Of a stretch of DNA of 64,000 bases, positions 45,698 to 55,397 are shown in pieces (position 1 is the first letter of the stretch; each line of letters begins with the position of its first letter). The notes beneath the pieces are model-generated. The model was not told the origin of the DNA. It made no database searches and saw only the letters and a list, made by a program, of their open reading frames with translations. Location of the stretch: NCBI GenBank assembly GCA_034408895.1, contig JAWXCI010000062.1, forward strand, positions 72,179-136,178, in the 5' to 3' direction. Source of the DNA: UBA4660 sp034408895. GTDB lineage: Bacteria; Bacteroidota; Bacteroidia; Flavobacteriales_D; Sanyastnellaceae. Made by a program: the position numbers and the translations under genes.

Positions 45698-47380
45698 ATG
45701 AAAAGAAGATTTAGAACGATAAAACTTATTGCCGCAATGTTGATTTTTCACGTGGCACATGGTTCAGCACAAAACAATGCTGTGGATGTATTAAAAAAAT
45801 CGGCCGACAGGGAACAGCTTTTTATGGAATATGAAAAACAACCAGAAGCGCGAAGAGCTCCGGCAGATGCAGCCTGGAATTTTGCCTCCACTATCACCAA
45901 AGAAGAACTAAAGGAACATCTGCTGATTCTTGCAAGTGATGAATATGAAGGCCGCGAAACGGGTAAACGCGGACAGAAAAAAGCAGCGGAATACATTGCG
46001 GATTACTACAAACAGTTGGGTATTGAACCCTGCAACAGCGGTTCCTACTTCCAGCAATATCCCCTGAAGATTACCAAGTCAAGCACATCCAGCATGGATG
46101 TAAACGGCATAGAGTTCAAATTTGTGGATGACTTTTATTTCTGGGGAGGATTTGATGCGAATGACGTGGACGTCAAGAATTGTGTGTTTGCAGGATATGG
46201 AATTGAAAGCCCCGCCTACAATGATTACGCAAACATGGATGTAAGAGGAAAAGTGGTGCTCATTATCCAGGGCGAACCAAAGAAGGATGGAAAAAGTTTG
46301 GTGACCGGCACAACAGAACCATCGGAATGGGCCGATGACTTCGAACTGAAAAACCTCCTTGCAAAAGAGAAAGGAGCAACGGCCCTTTTAGTTATTGATG
46401 ATGAATATGCCAACTATGTATCGCGGATTCGCTACTGGCTCGAATCGCCCTCCATGCGGTTGGACCTTCCCAATGAAAAGGGAGGAGACCTAATCCCTTA
46501 CGCCATTGTATCTCCAAAACTAGGCAACGCAATTTTGAAAGCAGGGAAGAAAAAAGTTTTTGAAAAGTATACCTTGAAAATTTCGAAGAAAGGAATGCCC
46601 GTCAGTTTTCCATTTACAGGTAACTCGGTTTTTCACGTGAAGCGCGAACACACTTTGATTTCCGCGGAGAATGTTCTAGGCTTCATTGAAGGAAGTGATC
46701 CGAAACTGAAAGATGAAGTGGTGGTGATTTCAGCGCACTATGACCATATAGGAATTACAAAAGGAGAAATAAACAATGGGGCCGATGATGATGGCAGCGG
46801 TACAGTTGCATCGTTGGAAATTGCAGAGGCATTTATGGAAGCCAAGAGGAACGGGCAAGGACCGCGAAGAAGCATTCTTATACTCAACGTTAGTGGAGAA
46901 GAAAAAGGATTGCTTGGCAGTGAATGGTATTCGGAGTATCCTGTTTTTCCGCTGGAGAAAACGGTGTGCGATTTAAACATTGATATGATTGGAAGAAATG
47001 ATTCCATGCACACCACCGACAAATATGTGTACCTGATTGGCAGTGATAAACTGAGCACGGACTTGCACAGGATTTCGGAAGAGTGCAACAGCAGGTACAC
47101 AAAACTTGCTATTGATTACACCTACAACGATCCCGAAGACCCCAACCGGTTTTACTATCGCTCCGACCATTACAACTTTGCCAAACACAACGTGCCGGTA
47201 ATTTTTTATTTCTCAGGCGTACATGAAGACTATCATAAACCAGGAGATGATGAGCACAAAATTCTTTACGACAAGATGGTCACCATTGCTCAATTAGTTT
47301 TCGTAACGGCATGGGAAGTGGCCAACCGGGATGAAAAGCTGAAAGTGGATGTGGTGAATGAATTTGAAAACCGGGACTGA
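45698..47380 (+). CDS. M28-family metallopeptidase, secreted
   Basis: 560 residues from ATG 45698, which has an AGGAGA Shine-Dalgarno at the right distance; the frame open from 45668 is an extension. Signal peptide about 1-25 (IFHVAHGSAQ). A PA (protease-associated) domain is inserted at roughly 140-260. Zinc ligands: H in VVISAHYDHIG, D in GADDDGSG, E in NVSGEEKGLLGSEWY, D in LNIDMIGRND and H in FSGVHEDYHKPGDDE. An aminopeptidase or dipeptidase of the periplasm or outer surface. Confidence 0.94.
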   Translation: MKRRFRTIKLIAAMLIFHVAHGSAQNNAVDVLKKSADREQLFMEYEKQPEARRAPADAAWNFASTITKEELKEHLLILASDEYEGRETGKRGQKKAAEYIADYYKQLGIEPCNSGSYFQQYPLKITKSSTSSMDVNGIEFKFVDDFYFWGGFDANDVDVKNCVFAGYGIESPAYNDYANMDVRGKVVLIIQGEPKKDGKSLVTGTTEPSEWADDFELKNLLAKEKGATALLVIDDEYANYVSRIRYWLESPSMRLDLPNEKGGDLIPYAIVSPKLGNAILKAGKKKVFEKYTLKISKKGMPVSFPFTGNSVFHVKREHTLISAENVLGFIEGSDPKLKDEVVVISAHYDHIGITKGEINNGADDDGSGTVASLEIAEAFMEAKRNGQGPRRSILILNVSGEEKGLLGSEWYSEYPVFPLEKTVCDLNIDMIGRNDSMHTTDKYVYLIGSDKLSTDLHRISEECNSRYTKLAIDYTYNDPEDPNRFYYRSDHYNFAKHNVPVIFYFSGVHEDYHKPGDDEHKILYDKMVTIAQLVFVTAWEVANRDEKLKVDVVNEFENRD

Positions 47381-47403
47381 CCATAAGCGGAAAACACCTC
47401 GAA

Positions 47404-47442
47404 TGAAAAACCCTTCGCGTGATTCACGTGAAGGGTTTTTCA
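47404..47442. terminator. Bidirectional terminator between the M28 and T9SS genes
   Basis: A perfect 13-base inverted repeat (TGAAAAACCCTTC with GAAGGGTTTTTCA) whose arms give a T tract on both strands. It lies 23 bases after the plus-strand stop and 16 bases from the end of the convergent minus-strand gene, and can serve both. Confidence 0.88.
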
Positions 47443-47458
47443 TGTGAAATACTATCTT

Positions 47459-49111
47459 TTATTCCTTGATCAAGGGCTTCACTATTCGTTCGTTTTCAGT
47501 TTTTACCTCCACCTGATACAACCCCGAAGCAAGGTCGGAAATATCGAGTTCACAACTCATTACATCAGAACATCTACTGTTCATCACGACCCGGCCGTTA
47601 TTGTCCAAAATCCTGATGCGCCTGATTTTTTCATTCGATGAAATTGTAATAGTAGAATTTGCGGGATTGGGATACACAGTCAAGGCGAAGGCAACTTCAC
47701 TCACCGAAGAAAACAAATTCTCCGAACGCAAATCACGTTCGTCAACAAGAAGATCTCCCGAAGAAATGATCGGCAGTTGTTCAGGGGTGGCAATGAGTTC
47801 CGGCTGTTCCGAAACCAGGTTAATTGAGTTTGCGGTTTTATGTGATGTAATCACCGCGTCATCCTGATAGCCGAATTCAGTTTTCACTTGGGTGTTGCTT
47901 ACCACGATCACCTGACCGGGTAGTGCAAGCACACTTGCGCTAAGATCATTTTCCAAACTGAAACTGTTCATCACGTCTATCACTTCACCCACTTCATTTA
48001 CTTGTTGCAGCCAGATATCACGCTGATAATTCGGACCGAATTCTAGGTCATCATAACGCAAGGCATCACCCAGCATCCACACGCTGCCATCAAGCGAAAG
48101 AGACAGTGCCCTGGGTTGTTCTATGGTTTCTTCACCGTAACAATCATCCCCAACGTGTTGTCCATCCGGGCTGATGTGTACCACGCTGAAATCATAGGAA
48201 CTACCGCAACCGAAATCGCCTCCGTTTTCCGATGAAACAGGGATGAGTAAGTTTCCGTTTTTGGTCTGCAACATTTCGCCACAGAGGTTGATGCCGTGAT
48301 TTCCAATCGGGATGCTCCATAATTCTTCTCCCATCGCATCCAGTTTCTTGAGCCAGGAATCATTCACCCATTTGCTCATTTCACCACTATTGAAAGTGCT
48401 GTGGTAAGTGGAGCCTGATAGATAGTAATTTCCTTCGTTGTCACCAACGAACCCGTGTGGGCGTGAATGGAAATTTGGAGCAACAACACTTCGCCAGTTT
48501 TCTTCGCCTGAAGCAGAAAGGTTAATGAGTGTGACCGAGGTTCCATCACTTGCTGCCACCATCAGGCTGCCATCGGTTCCCACTGCTATGTGGGTTGCAG
48601 TACCAACGTAATCAAGCTTTTCAGACCACACGTCATTTCCGTTTTCATCCACGCAAAAAACCCAGGCATACGAAAGATGTGACTCTACACAGCCGTCATC
48701 GTAAAGACATTCACTCATTCCGGCCACCACCAGGTTTCCGTTGGGAAATTCGCAAATTGACTGCGCCTGGTCTTCATCGGTAGTTCCATAGGTTTTTTTC
48801 CAAATAACGTTTCCAGATTTGTTGAGCATCATCAGGAATGCATCACTTTGCCCGCGATGGTTTGCAAAATAATTTTTTGACCAGCTATCACCTGCAACAA
48901 GGATATTTCCTTTCGATGTTGCAATGATGTCATGGGCATTGTCGTGGGCCTCTCCGTTTATGGAAAGGGTCCAGTCAAGGCCATCGGTTCCAATAACAAC
49001 ATTCCCCACCGGCTCGTATCCGATGTTTATTTTTTCAGACAGGGTGGCGTTTTGTGCATAAACACCTGAACACAACACGGGCAAAAAAGAAATCAATAAA
49101 AGCTTTTTCAT
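47459..49111 (-). CDS. Secreted beta-propeller protein with T9SS sorting domain
   Basis: 550 residues, signal peptide 1-19. The middle is made of propeller-like repeats of a PQQ/delta-60 kind (AFLMMLNKSGNVIWKKTYG, AWVFCVDENGNDVWSEKL, SWLKKLDAMGEELWSIPIG), each ending with a W. The last 80 residues form a T9SS type A sorting domain (LTVYPNPANSTITISS, GLYQVEVKTENERIVKPLI). No enzyme motif. Surface protein of unknown role, ending at the shared terminator. Confidence 0.9.
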   Translation of the reverse strand: MKKLLLISFLPVLCSGVYAQNATLSEKINIGYEPVGNVVIGTDGLDWTLSINGEAHDNAHDIIATSKGNILVAGDSWSKNYFANHRGQSDAFLMMLNKSGNVIWKKTYGTTDEDQAQSICEFPNGNLVVAGMSECLYDDGCVESHLSYAWVFCVDENGNDVWSEKLDYVGTATHIAVGTDGSLMVAASDGTSVTLINLSASGEENWRSVVAPNFHSRPHGFVGDNEGNYYLSGSTYHSTFNSGEMSKWVNDSWLKKLDAMGEELWSIPIGNHGINLCGEMLQTKNGNLLIPVSSENGGDFGCGSSYDFSVVHISPDGQHVGDDCYGEETIEQPRALSLSLDGSVWMLGDALRYDDLEFGPNYQRDIWLQQVNEVGEVIDVMNSFSLENDLSASVLALPGQVIVVSNTQVKTEFGYQDDAVITSHKTANSINLVSEQPELIATPEQLPIISSGDLLVDERDLRSENLFSSVSEVAFALTVYPNPANSTITISSNEKIRRIRILDNNGRVVMNSRCSDVMSCELDISDLASGLYQVEVKTENERIVKPLIKE

Positions 49112-49239
49112 GAGATGTAAGTTGGGGTTATGATTTTTGAATTGCGAAGAAACGCAGAACGGGTCGGATTATTTCACTACATCCAGGAATTTTTTTCATT
49201 GCTCCGCTAAAACGAAAGCAACTCTGAAGGAACAACTAA

Positions 49240-50511
49240 TCATTCGTCCAGCAGTTGCTCAACGAACATTTCCAGCCGTTCGCTGAAAGTGTTGAAATAG
49301 GTACCCGTGCCGGGGCCATAAAAACCCGTATGGATTTTTCGAACCATTCCTTTTTTATCAAGGATGATAAGCGTGGGGTATGACATCACGTGGTTGAGCA
49401 TCGGGAATACTTCCTGCGAGTTTGACTTGTCTCCTCCTAGGTAAGGCTCGTATGGAATTTTCAATTGTGCAAACTGTCGCTGCACATTTTGCATCAGTGC
49501 ACGTTCATTGTCGCCACGCTCGAAAGCGACAGGAATAATTTCGATTCCCCGCCCCTGATATTTTTCGTAAAGTGATTTTAGCCATAAGCTTTCATCCGTG
49601 CAGTTGGGACACCATGTGCCGAGAATTTGGACGAGGCAAACTTTGCCTTCAAAATTCTTCTTATCGAAATGCACGGAATCTGCGTTCATGTTTTTCACAT
49701 CGAACGAAAAGTCAGTGAACTCCGGTTTCATAAAAGTGAGTGAGTCGGGATGGCGAAGCGATGCGTGGGCATTCACCACTCCGCTCCAAGGTTCTTTATG
49801 GTGCGAACCAGAATAGAACATACCATCTCTGATGGTGCCTTGTTCGTGATGAAGTTTTCCAGTGAACAGGAAGAGATGTGTTCCATCAAAACAGGAAAGA
49901 TGTAGGTCATCTATATCAGGTGATTCCGACTCACTTTTTATGGCGCCCTGTAAGTAGCGGTAGTCTCCCGTCTCTGTGAGAAATGTTCCAAACAACCGAT
50001 TCTCTTCTGTTGTAAAAATTCCGACAGCATTGTATCTGTTTTCTGCGCTATCGGGAGAAAAAGTAACTTCAAAAGTGTTAGGAAAATTTCGCTCCTTTGA
50101 GCGGTCATAACTCGACATGGCTTCTGGAATACTTCCTGAGAATGTCAGTGAATAATTCCCGCTTCGTGTGTAGTCAAACCATTTTCCACTCATTGTCGAA
50201 TCACCTTCCATCCTGCCATGAAGAGCAGTGTGGAAGTATGGCATCATCACATGGAAGCTATCTTCATTCCAGACCACATCGTCAAGCGGAATAGTTTCTG
50301 TCCAGTTCTTCAAGCTCCATTTACCCATCGAATCAACATTAAGCCGGACAGGAATTTCGACACCATCACCCACATCAAATTTCAATTCCCAATTGCCACT
50401 TCGCGGTGTTGAAGTTGATGAAGTTTTAGTACCAGAATTGTTGCACGCAGCAAATAGACAGAGGGCAGCAAGTGCTGTGTATAGCCGAATTGTAATCAAG
50501 GTTTTTGCCAA
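49240..50511 (-). CDS. TlpA-like thioredoxin-domain lipoprotein
   Basis: 423 residues from a TTG at 50511. Signal peptide with lipobox LFAAC, lipidation at C23. The middle (about 35-260) is a beta-rich domain of a kind often preceding TlpA (DUF4369-like position, not firmly recognised). The thioredoxin fold is at 290-415 with the redox pair in LGTWCPNCTDE and cis-Pro in SYPTLIILDKKG. Envelope disulfide reductase, perhaps for cytochrome maturation or sulfur stress; the window has no ccm genes. Confidence 0.9.
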   Translation of the reverse strand: MAKTLITIRLYTALAALCLFAACNNSGTKTSSTSTPRSGNWELKFDVGDGVEIPVRLNVDSMGKWSLKNWTETIPLDDVVWNEDSFHVMMPYFHTALHGRMEGDSTMSGKWFDYTRSGNYSLTFSGSIPEAMSSYDRSKERNFPNTFEVTFSPDSAENRYNAVGIFTTEENRLFGTFLTETGDYRYLQGAIKSESESPDIDDLHLSCFDGTHLFLFTGKLHHEQGTIRDGMFYSGSHHKEPWSGVVNAHASLRHPDSLTFMKPEFTDFSFDVKNMNADSVHFDKKNFEGKVCLVQILGTWCPNCTDESLWLKSLYEKYQGRGIEIIPVAFERGDNERALMQNVQRQFAQLKIPYEPYLGGDKSNSQEVFPMLNHVMSYPTLIILDKKGMVRKIHTGFYGPGTGTYFNTFSERLEMFVEQLLDE

Positions 50512-50603
50512 CTATTAAGCGAGCGAAACTAGAGGAGTGCAAAGCAACCACCTTGGCGATTTTACCCCAAGATAGGTTTCCCGACTACCATTATGGATGC
50601 TTG

Positions 50604-50611
50604 TATCTTTG
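50604..50611 (+). promoter_or_regulatory. -7 element (TATCTTTG) next to the desaturase start
   Basis: TATCTTTG matches TAnnTTTG and ends five bases before the ATG at 50617, the same spacing as at rpiB. Confidence 0.4.
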
Positions 50612-50616
50612 CCTCG

Positions 50617-51750
50617 ATGCAAGAAACAATTTCGGCTGGCACAACCACCCCCCGCGCTGAAGTAAAATTTAAGACAGGAGAAGACCTCCAGTTCTTCCAA
50701 ACACTTCGCAAGCGTGTTGACGCTTACTTCCGTGAGCACAAACTTTCAAAGAATGCAAATGCCACTATGGTGGTAAAAACAACAGTGCTCATTTCGGCTT
50801 ATGTGCTACCCTTTGTGGCCATACTCATTTTCAATCTTCCTTTTTTGATTTCGCTTGGCCTGTGGCTTCTCATGGGTATAGCCATGGCAGGTATTGGGAT
50901 GAGCGTTATGCACGATGCCAATCACGGGGCTTATTCAGCCAATGAAAAGGTGAATAAATTCATGGGTCTTTCCCTCAACATGCTTGGCGGCATGGTGTAT
51001 AACTGGAAACTGCAACACAATGTGCTCCATCACACCTACACTAACATAGCCGGTATGGATGAGGACATTGACACCAAAGTGATCATGCGGTTTTCTCCGC
51101 ACGCTCCTCATAAACATTTGCACAAAGGGCAATGGTGGTATGCGTTCTTTTTCTACGGCATTATGACTATTTACTGGGGATTGGCCAAGGACATTATCCA
51201 ATATTTTTCTTACAAGAAAAAGGGGTTGAATAAAAATTCGCGACCCCAAAACATTTCCCTTTTCACCCGGATTGCAGCGACCAAACTCATTTATCATTTT
51301 ATCCTTCTTGTGGTTCCTGTTCTGGTGGGCATTCCCTTCTGGCAAGCACTCGTTGGGTATGTAGTAATGCACTTCGCATGCGGAACTATTCTTTCCGTGG
51401 TATTTCAATTGGCTCACACCGTGGAAGGTACCGTGCATCCCTTGCCCGATGAGGCAGGCAACCTGGAAGACTCTTGGGCCGTGCATCAATTGCGCACCAC
51501 CATGAATTTTGCGAGGGAGAATAAATGGCTTTCGTGGTATGTAGGCGGATTGAATTTCCAGGTGGAGCACCACCTCTTTACACGCATCTGTCATGTGCAT
51601 TATCCTGCCATTGCACCCATAGTAAAGCAAACGGCTGAAGAGTTCGGGTATCCTTATTTAGAGAACGGAACTTTTGGTCAGGCTCTGGCTTCGCACATTC
51701 GTTTGCTGAAGAAGTTCGGGCGGCCACCGCTTGATGAAATCATGGGTTGA
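50617..51750 (+). CDS. Membrane fatty-acid desaturase
   Basis: 377 residues from ATG 50617 (MQETISAG); an ATG at 50593 lies upstream of the -7 box and is less likely. Di-iron enzyme introducing double bonds into lipid acyl chains. Histidine boxes HDANHG, HNVLHHTY and QVEHH are all present, with membrane helices before the first box (TVLISAYVLPFVAILIFNL) and between boxes two and three. Q replacing H in the third box marks the front-end (delta-6-like) desaturases. Its 3' end overlaps the convergent MFS gene by 11 bases. Confidence 0.92.
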   Translation: MQETISAGTTTPRAEVKFKTGEDLQFFQTLRKRVDAYFREHKLSKNANATMVVKTTVLISAYVLPFVAILIFNLPFLISLGLWLLMGIAMAGIGMSVMHDANHGAYSANEKVNKFMGLSLNMLGGMVYNWKLQHNVLHHTYTNIAGMDEDIDTKVIMRFSPHAPHKHLHKGQWWYAFFFYGIMTIYWGLAKDIIQYFSYKKKGLNKNSRPQNISLFTRIAATKLIYHFILLVVPVLVGIPFWQALVGYVVMHFACGTILSVVFQLAHTVEGTVHPLPDEAGNLEDSWAVHQLRTTMNFARENKWLSWYVGGLNFQVEHHLFTRICHVHYPAIAPIVKQTAEEFGYPYLENGTFGQALASHIRLLKKFGRPPLDEIMG

Positions 51751-52951
51751 TGCTTCTCGCATTCATCTTTTCAAGCATCTTTACTCCGCCAAAAACCAGC
51801 ATGGCAACACCCGCGAGTAAAATCCAAAGCGCGTTGTATCCGTAATGCTCCATGGTTTGAGTGGCGATAATGGGAACGGATATCTGAGCCACTGACCACG
51901 CCATGATGTAAAGGGAAGCAAACTGTCCTTTGTTGGCCCCGGTAGAGCGCGAGTTCATGAAGGTGTTCATGAAAGGCATCGCAAACATTTCCGAAAATGA
52001 AATGACAATCATGATGACGAGCAGCCACCAAATCCCGCTTACAAAAAGCAGCATGATGTAACACAGGGCAAGCATCAAAGCGCCCAGCGCTATGAAGTTG
52101 AATGGCGACCATCGCTTTTCCAGTTTGAAGACGAGTATCATTTCTATTCCGGCCACGAGCAATCCATTCAATCCCATGATTAAACCGGTTTGTGTTTCTG
52201 AAAGATGCTCCGCATTGGTGTAGTAAAGCTGCATGGTGGTGAAGAACTGGAAAAACGAAATGGCATACAGCGTTACAATCGGGAGGAACATTAAAAAGAT
52301 TTTGTCATTGAAGGGAGAGGTGTGTTTTGTCTCTTCATGCTTCTCCGGTTTTGCGAGCGAGCTGTGGTGTTTGTTTTCAAGAAAGAAAAACACAATGGCC
52401 GCGGCACCTATACAAGTGATGCTATCTGCCCAGAAAATTAATTTGTAATTGCTTGCGGCAAGAATTCCACCCAATGCGGGGCCGAAAGAAAATCCCAGAT
52501 TGATGGCAAGCCGGTTTAGTGAAATAGCCCTCGTGTAGTTCTGCGGAGTGCTGTAATATGAAATGGCCGCCATGTTGGCCGGGCGAAATCCTTCGCCCAG
52601 GGCGCTGATGAGAAACATCCCGACACAAAGCATCGCGTAGCTCTCCATCATGCTCACCACAAAAAACATGACACCACCACTAAGCAACGTGTAAAGCATC
52701 ACGGGATAGTAGCCGAGTTTATCATTCAGCCTTCCGCCCACAAAAACACCGAGCAATGAACCCGCACCGAACATGGCCATCACCACACCGGTTTGCGCGT
52801 AAGTGAAATTCAATTCTTTCTGCAGGTAGATGGAAAGAAAAAAGATGACCATGGTGCCACTGCGGTTGATGAACTGCGTGAGCGCCAACAACCAGATATC
52901 ACGCGAGAGACCGCCATAGGCGTTGCGGTATAGGTTGATGATGGATTGCAT
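51740..52951 (-). CDS. MFS transporter
   Basis: 403 residues from ATG 52951 (MQSIINLYRNAYGGLSRDIW); a GTG at 53011 that overlaps the stop of the aldehyde dehydrogenase gene is possible and would add 20 residues. Twelve hydrophobic segments; motif A-like GGRLNDKLGYYPVML after helix two; RxINLGFSFGPALGG in helix five. Bacteroidota members of this group often export drugs or small metabolites; the substrate is unknown. The direct abutment with the dehydrogenase gene upstream suggests one transcript. Confidence 0.88.
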   Translation of the reverse strand: MQSIINLYRNAYGGLSRDIWLLALTQFINRSGTMVIFFLSIYLQKELNFTYAQTGVVMAMFGAGSLLGVFVGGRLNDKLGYYPVMLYTLLSGGVMFFVVSMMESYAMLCVGMFLISALGEGFRPANMAAISYYSTPQNYTRAISLNRLAINLGFSFGPALGGILAASNYKLIFWADSITCIGAAAIVFFFLENKHHSSLAKPEKHEETKHTSPFNDKIFLMFLPIVTLYAISFFQFFTTMQLYYTNAEHLSETQTGLIMGLNGLLVAGIEMILVFKLEKRWSPFNFIALGALMLALCYIMLLFVSGIWWLLVIMIVISFSEMFAMPFMNTFMNSRSTGANKGQFASLYIMAWSVAQISVPIIATQTMEHYGYNALWILLAGVAMLVFGGVKMLEKMNARSINP

Positions 52952-53007
52952 GACCGGAGCAAATGCGAGAGTGAGAAAGATTGAGACCGCAGTAATAGTC
53001 ACTGGAT

Positions 53008-54564
53008 TCACAAATCAAACTTTATCCCTTGAGCCAGCGGCAATGATGTTGAGTAGTTAATAGTGTTGGTTTGCCTGCGCATGTAATTTTTCCACGCATC
53101 GCTTCCACTTTCTCTTCCACCGCCTGTTTCTTTTTCGCCACCGAAAGCGCCACCGATTTCGGCACCGCTGGTGCCGATGTTCACATTGGCAATTCCGCAA
53201 TCGCTTCCTTCTGCGGAAAGAAATTTTTCTGCTTCGCGCATGTTGGTGGTCATGATGCTGGAGGATAATCCCTGCACCACTCCGTTCTGCATCGCGATGG
53301 CTTCATCAAGTTCGTTGTATTTCATGATGTAGAGAATGGGTGCGAATGTTTCGTGCTGCACAATCGGCAGCGATGAATCCTTAACTTCGATGATGCACGG
53401 CTTTACATAGCATCCGCTTTCGAATCCAGCACCACTGAGCACTCCCGGTTCTACCACCATTTTTCCGCCTTGTGCTTTGGCGTCTTCGATGGACTTTAGG
53501 TACATATTCACAGCAGCTTTATCAATCAATGGTCCTACGTGATTGTGTTGGTCGAGCGGATTGCCGATGCGCAGTTGACCATAAGCAGCCACTAATTTAT
53601 TTTTCAAATCATCATAAATACTTTCGTGGATGATGAGCCTGCGTGTAGTTGTGCATCGTTGCCCGGCAGTGCCGCAAGCACCAAACACACTTCCGATAAT
53701 TGTCATTTTCAAATCGGCATTCTGCGTAACGATGATGGCGTTGTTGCCACCCAATTCCAGCAACGATTTTCCAAAGCGTTCTGCCACTTTTGCGCCCACG
53801 ATGCGCCCCATGCGTGTGGAGCCTGTTGCGGAAATAAGCGGAACCCGTGCATCGTTCACCATCATCTGGCCCACTTTGTAATCACCACTTATGATGTTTG
53901 AAATACCTTCGGGAAGATGGTTTGCTTCCGCCACTTCATTCCAGATGTTTTGGCAAGCGATGGCGCACAACGGTGTTTTTTCTGAGCCTTTCCACACACA
54001 CACATCGCCACATATCCATGCAAGCGCGCTGTTCCATGCCCACACCGCTACCGGGAAATTGAACGCGGATATGATGCCGACAATGCCCAGGGGATGCCAC
54101 TGCTCGTACATGCGGTGCGATGGTCTTTCGCTGTGCATGGAGAGGCCATAAAGCTGGCGTGAAAGTCCTACGGCAAAATCGCAGATGTCAATCATTTCCT
54201 GCACTTCGCCAAGGCCTTCCTGCAAACTTTTTCCCATTTCATAACTCACCAATTGGCCAAGGGGTTCTTTGTAAATGCGAAGGCGGCCACCGAATTGGCG
54301 AACAATTTCTCCGCGTTTCGGGGCGGGCATGGTTCGCCATGTTTTGAAGGCAGATTGTGCAGCAGAAATCATTGCTTCATAATCTGCGTTGGAGGTGCTG
54401 CTCACGCTTGCTATGAGTTGCCCGTCAACGGGCGAATAACTATCGAGTACGGGACCATTTCCGTAATAGTGTTTACCCGTGGAAGTTCCTTCGTTTAGTT
54501 TTTTGATGCCGAGATTGAGTAAGGTGGTTTCGATGGAGGTACCGGTGGTGGTAGTTGTTGACAT
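53008..54564 (-). CDS. Aldehyde dehydrogenase, ALDH7/aminoadipate-semialdehyde type
   Basis: 518 residues from ATG 54564 (MSTTTTTGTSIETTLL). NAD-dependent oxidation of an aldehyde, in this subfamily usually L-2-aminoadipate 6-semialdehyde in lysine breakdown. Catalytic C near 304 in GACGTAGQRCTTTRR, general base E near 270 in LLELGGNNAII, and the antiquitin-like GIVGIISAFNFPVAVWAWN. The specific name amaB or pcd fits but is not proven here. It precedes the MFS gene in the same direction. Confidence 0.92.
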   Translation of the reverse strand: MSTTTTTGTSIETTLLNLGIKKLNEGTSTGKHYYGNGPVLDSYSPVDGQLIASVSSTSNADYEAMISAAQSAFKTWRTMPAPKRGEIVRQFGGRLRIYKEPLGQLVSYEMGKSLQEGLGEVQEMIDICDFAVGLSRQLYGLSMHSERPSHRMYEQWHPLGIVGIISAFNFPVAVWAWNSALAWICGDVCVWKGSEKTPLCAIACQNIWNEVAEANHLPEGISNIISGDYKVGQMMVNDARVPLISATGSTRMGRIVGAKVAERFGKSLLELGGNNAIIVTQNADLKMTIIGSVFGACGTAGQRCTTTRRLIIHESIYDDLKNKLVAAYGQLRIGNPLDQHNHVGPLIDKAAVNMYLKSIEDAKAQGGKMVVEPGVLSGAGFESGCYVKPCIIEVKDSSLPIVQHETFAPILYIMKYNELDEAIAMQNGVVQGLSSSIMTTNMREAEKFLSAEGSDCGIANVNIGTSGAEIGGAFGGEKETGGGRESGSDAWKNYMRRQTNTINYSTSLPLAQGIKFDL

Positions 54565-55397
54565 TGTTTTTGCGTGTTTGAATCGGGAAGCGAAAATAGG
54601 TTTTGGCTCCATCAGCGGTCTAAGAGCCTGTTCATAATCTAATCAATGATGTGTTTCGAGGGCATTTTTCGTGTAATCGAATTCAAAAAAATTGCAGCAC
54701 AACTTTACTACTTACACATTTTAGAGTACATTGCCCAAAAGTAAGGAAAAGCGTTGCTTGCGCCTTACGGCAGGAGTTCTGCCGATGTAGATGATCACAA
54801 GACAAAGAACGGATACCTTACTTGTGGTTATTTCGCTGCCTGAGGAGTTGATAGGAGAAAAGGGCGCCCCGATAAAGCACCTTGAGAAACGCCAAATACC
54901 CGGAAAACCCGAGTTTATGGAGAATGTGCGAAATTCATTGTTCAAGGGAGTGGCGGCAAAGAATCCCCTGCCGTATGATAAGTTCCTGAATGCCAGCAAA
55001 TTAGCTATGCACCAGAAGGCCATGGTGGTCAGTATGAAATTAACGGAACCGTTGCTGCTTCATCCATACAAACGGTATACTTGGATGGATTAACTATAGC
55101 GGAAAATACTACTATCATTTGCCGCAATATCACCTCACTCAATTCCCAGGCCTTGGAGGCATATTTTCCAGCGCGGCTGGCATTGCACCTGAGCCGGGGT
55201 TACCGCAGTAGTGGTAGCAGTGGATACATCTTTGGCGAAGCAGGCGTCTGAATATAGATAGGCCGTTGGGCGCACTATTCTCAACATCTGCAACCCCATT
55301 TCTAACAATAACCAGAGCTTTGAATTGACGATTGGTAAGCCCAGTTTCCCGTGGAACGGGGACTTCATAGTATAGATTTCCGAAACATAAAGGGTTT
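54565..55397. other. Non-coding stretch with decayed sequences
   Basis: About 830 bases without a credible intact gene. Near 54630 GAGCCTGTTCATAATCT followed by TTTCGAGGGCATTTTTCGTG resembles an insertion-sequence end (IS5-like), with no transposase. At 54985-55230 a plus-strand frame without a start reads like part of a secreted protein (QYEINGTVAASS, VYLDGLTIAENTTIICRN). Other short frames overlap it in both directions and are likely chance. I take it as remnants. Confidence 0.4.

Noticed and set aside
54791..55093. 100-codon plus-strand ORF
   Set aside because: It overlaps another frame that looks more like debris of a secreted protein, and an antisense frame of similar length; no family fit.
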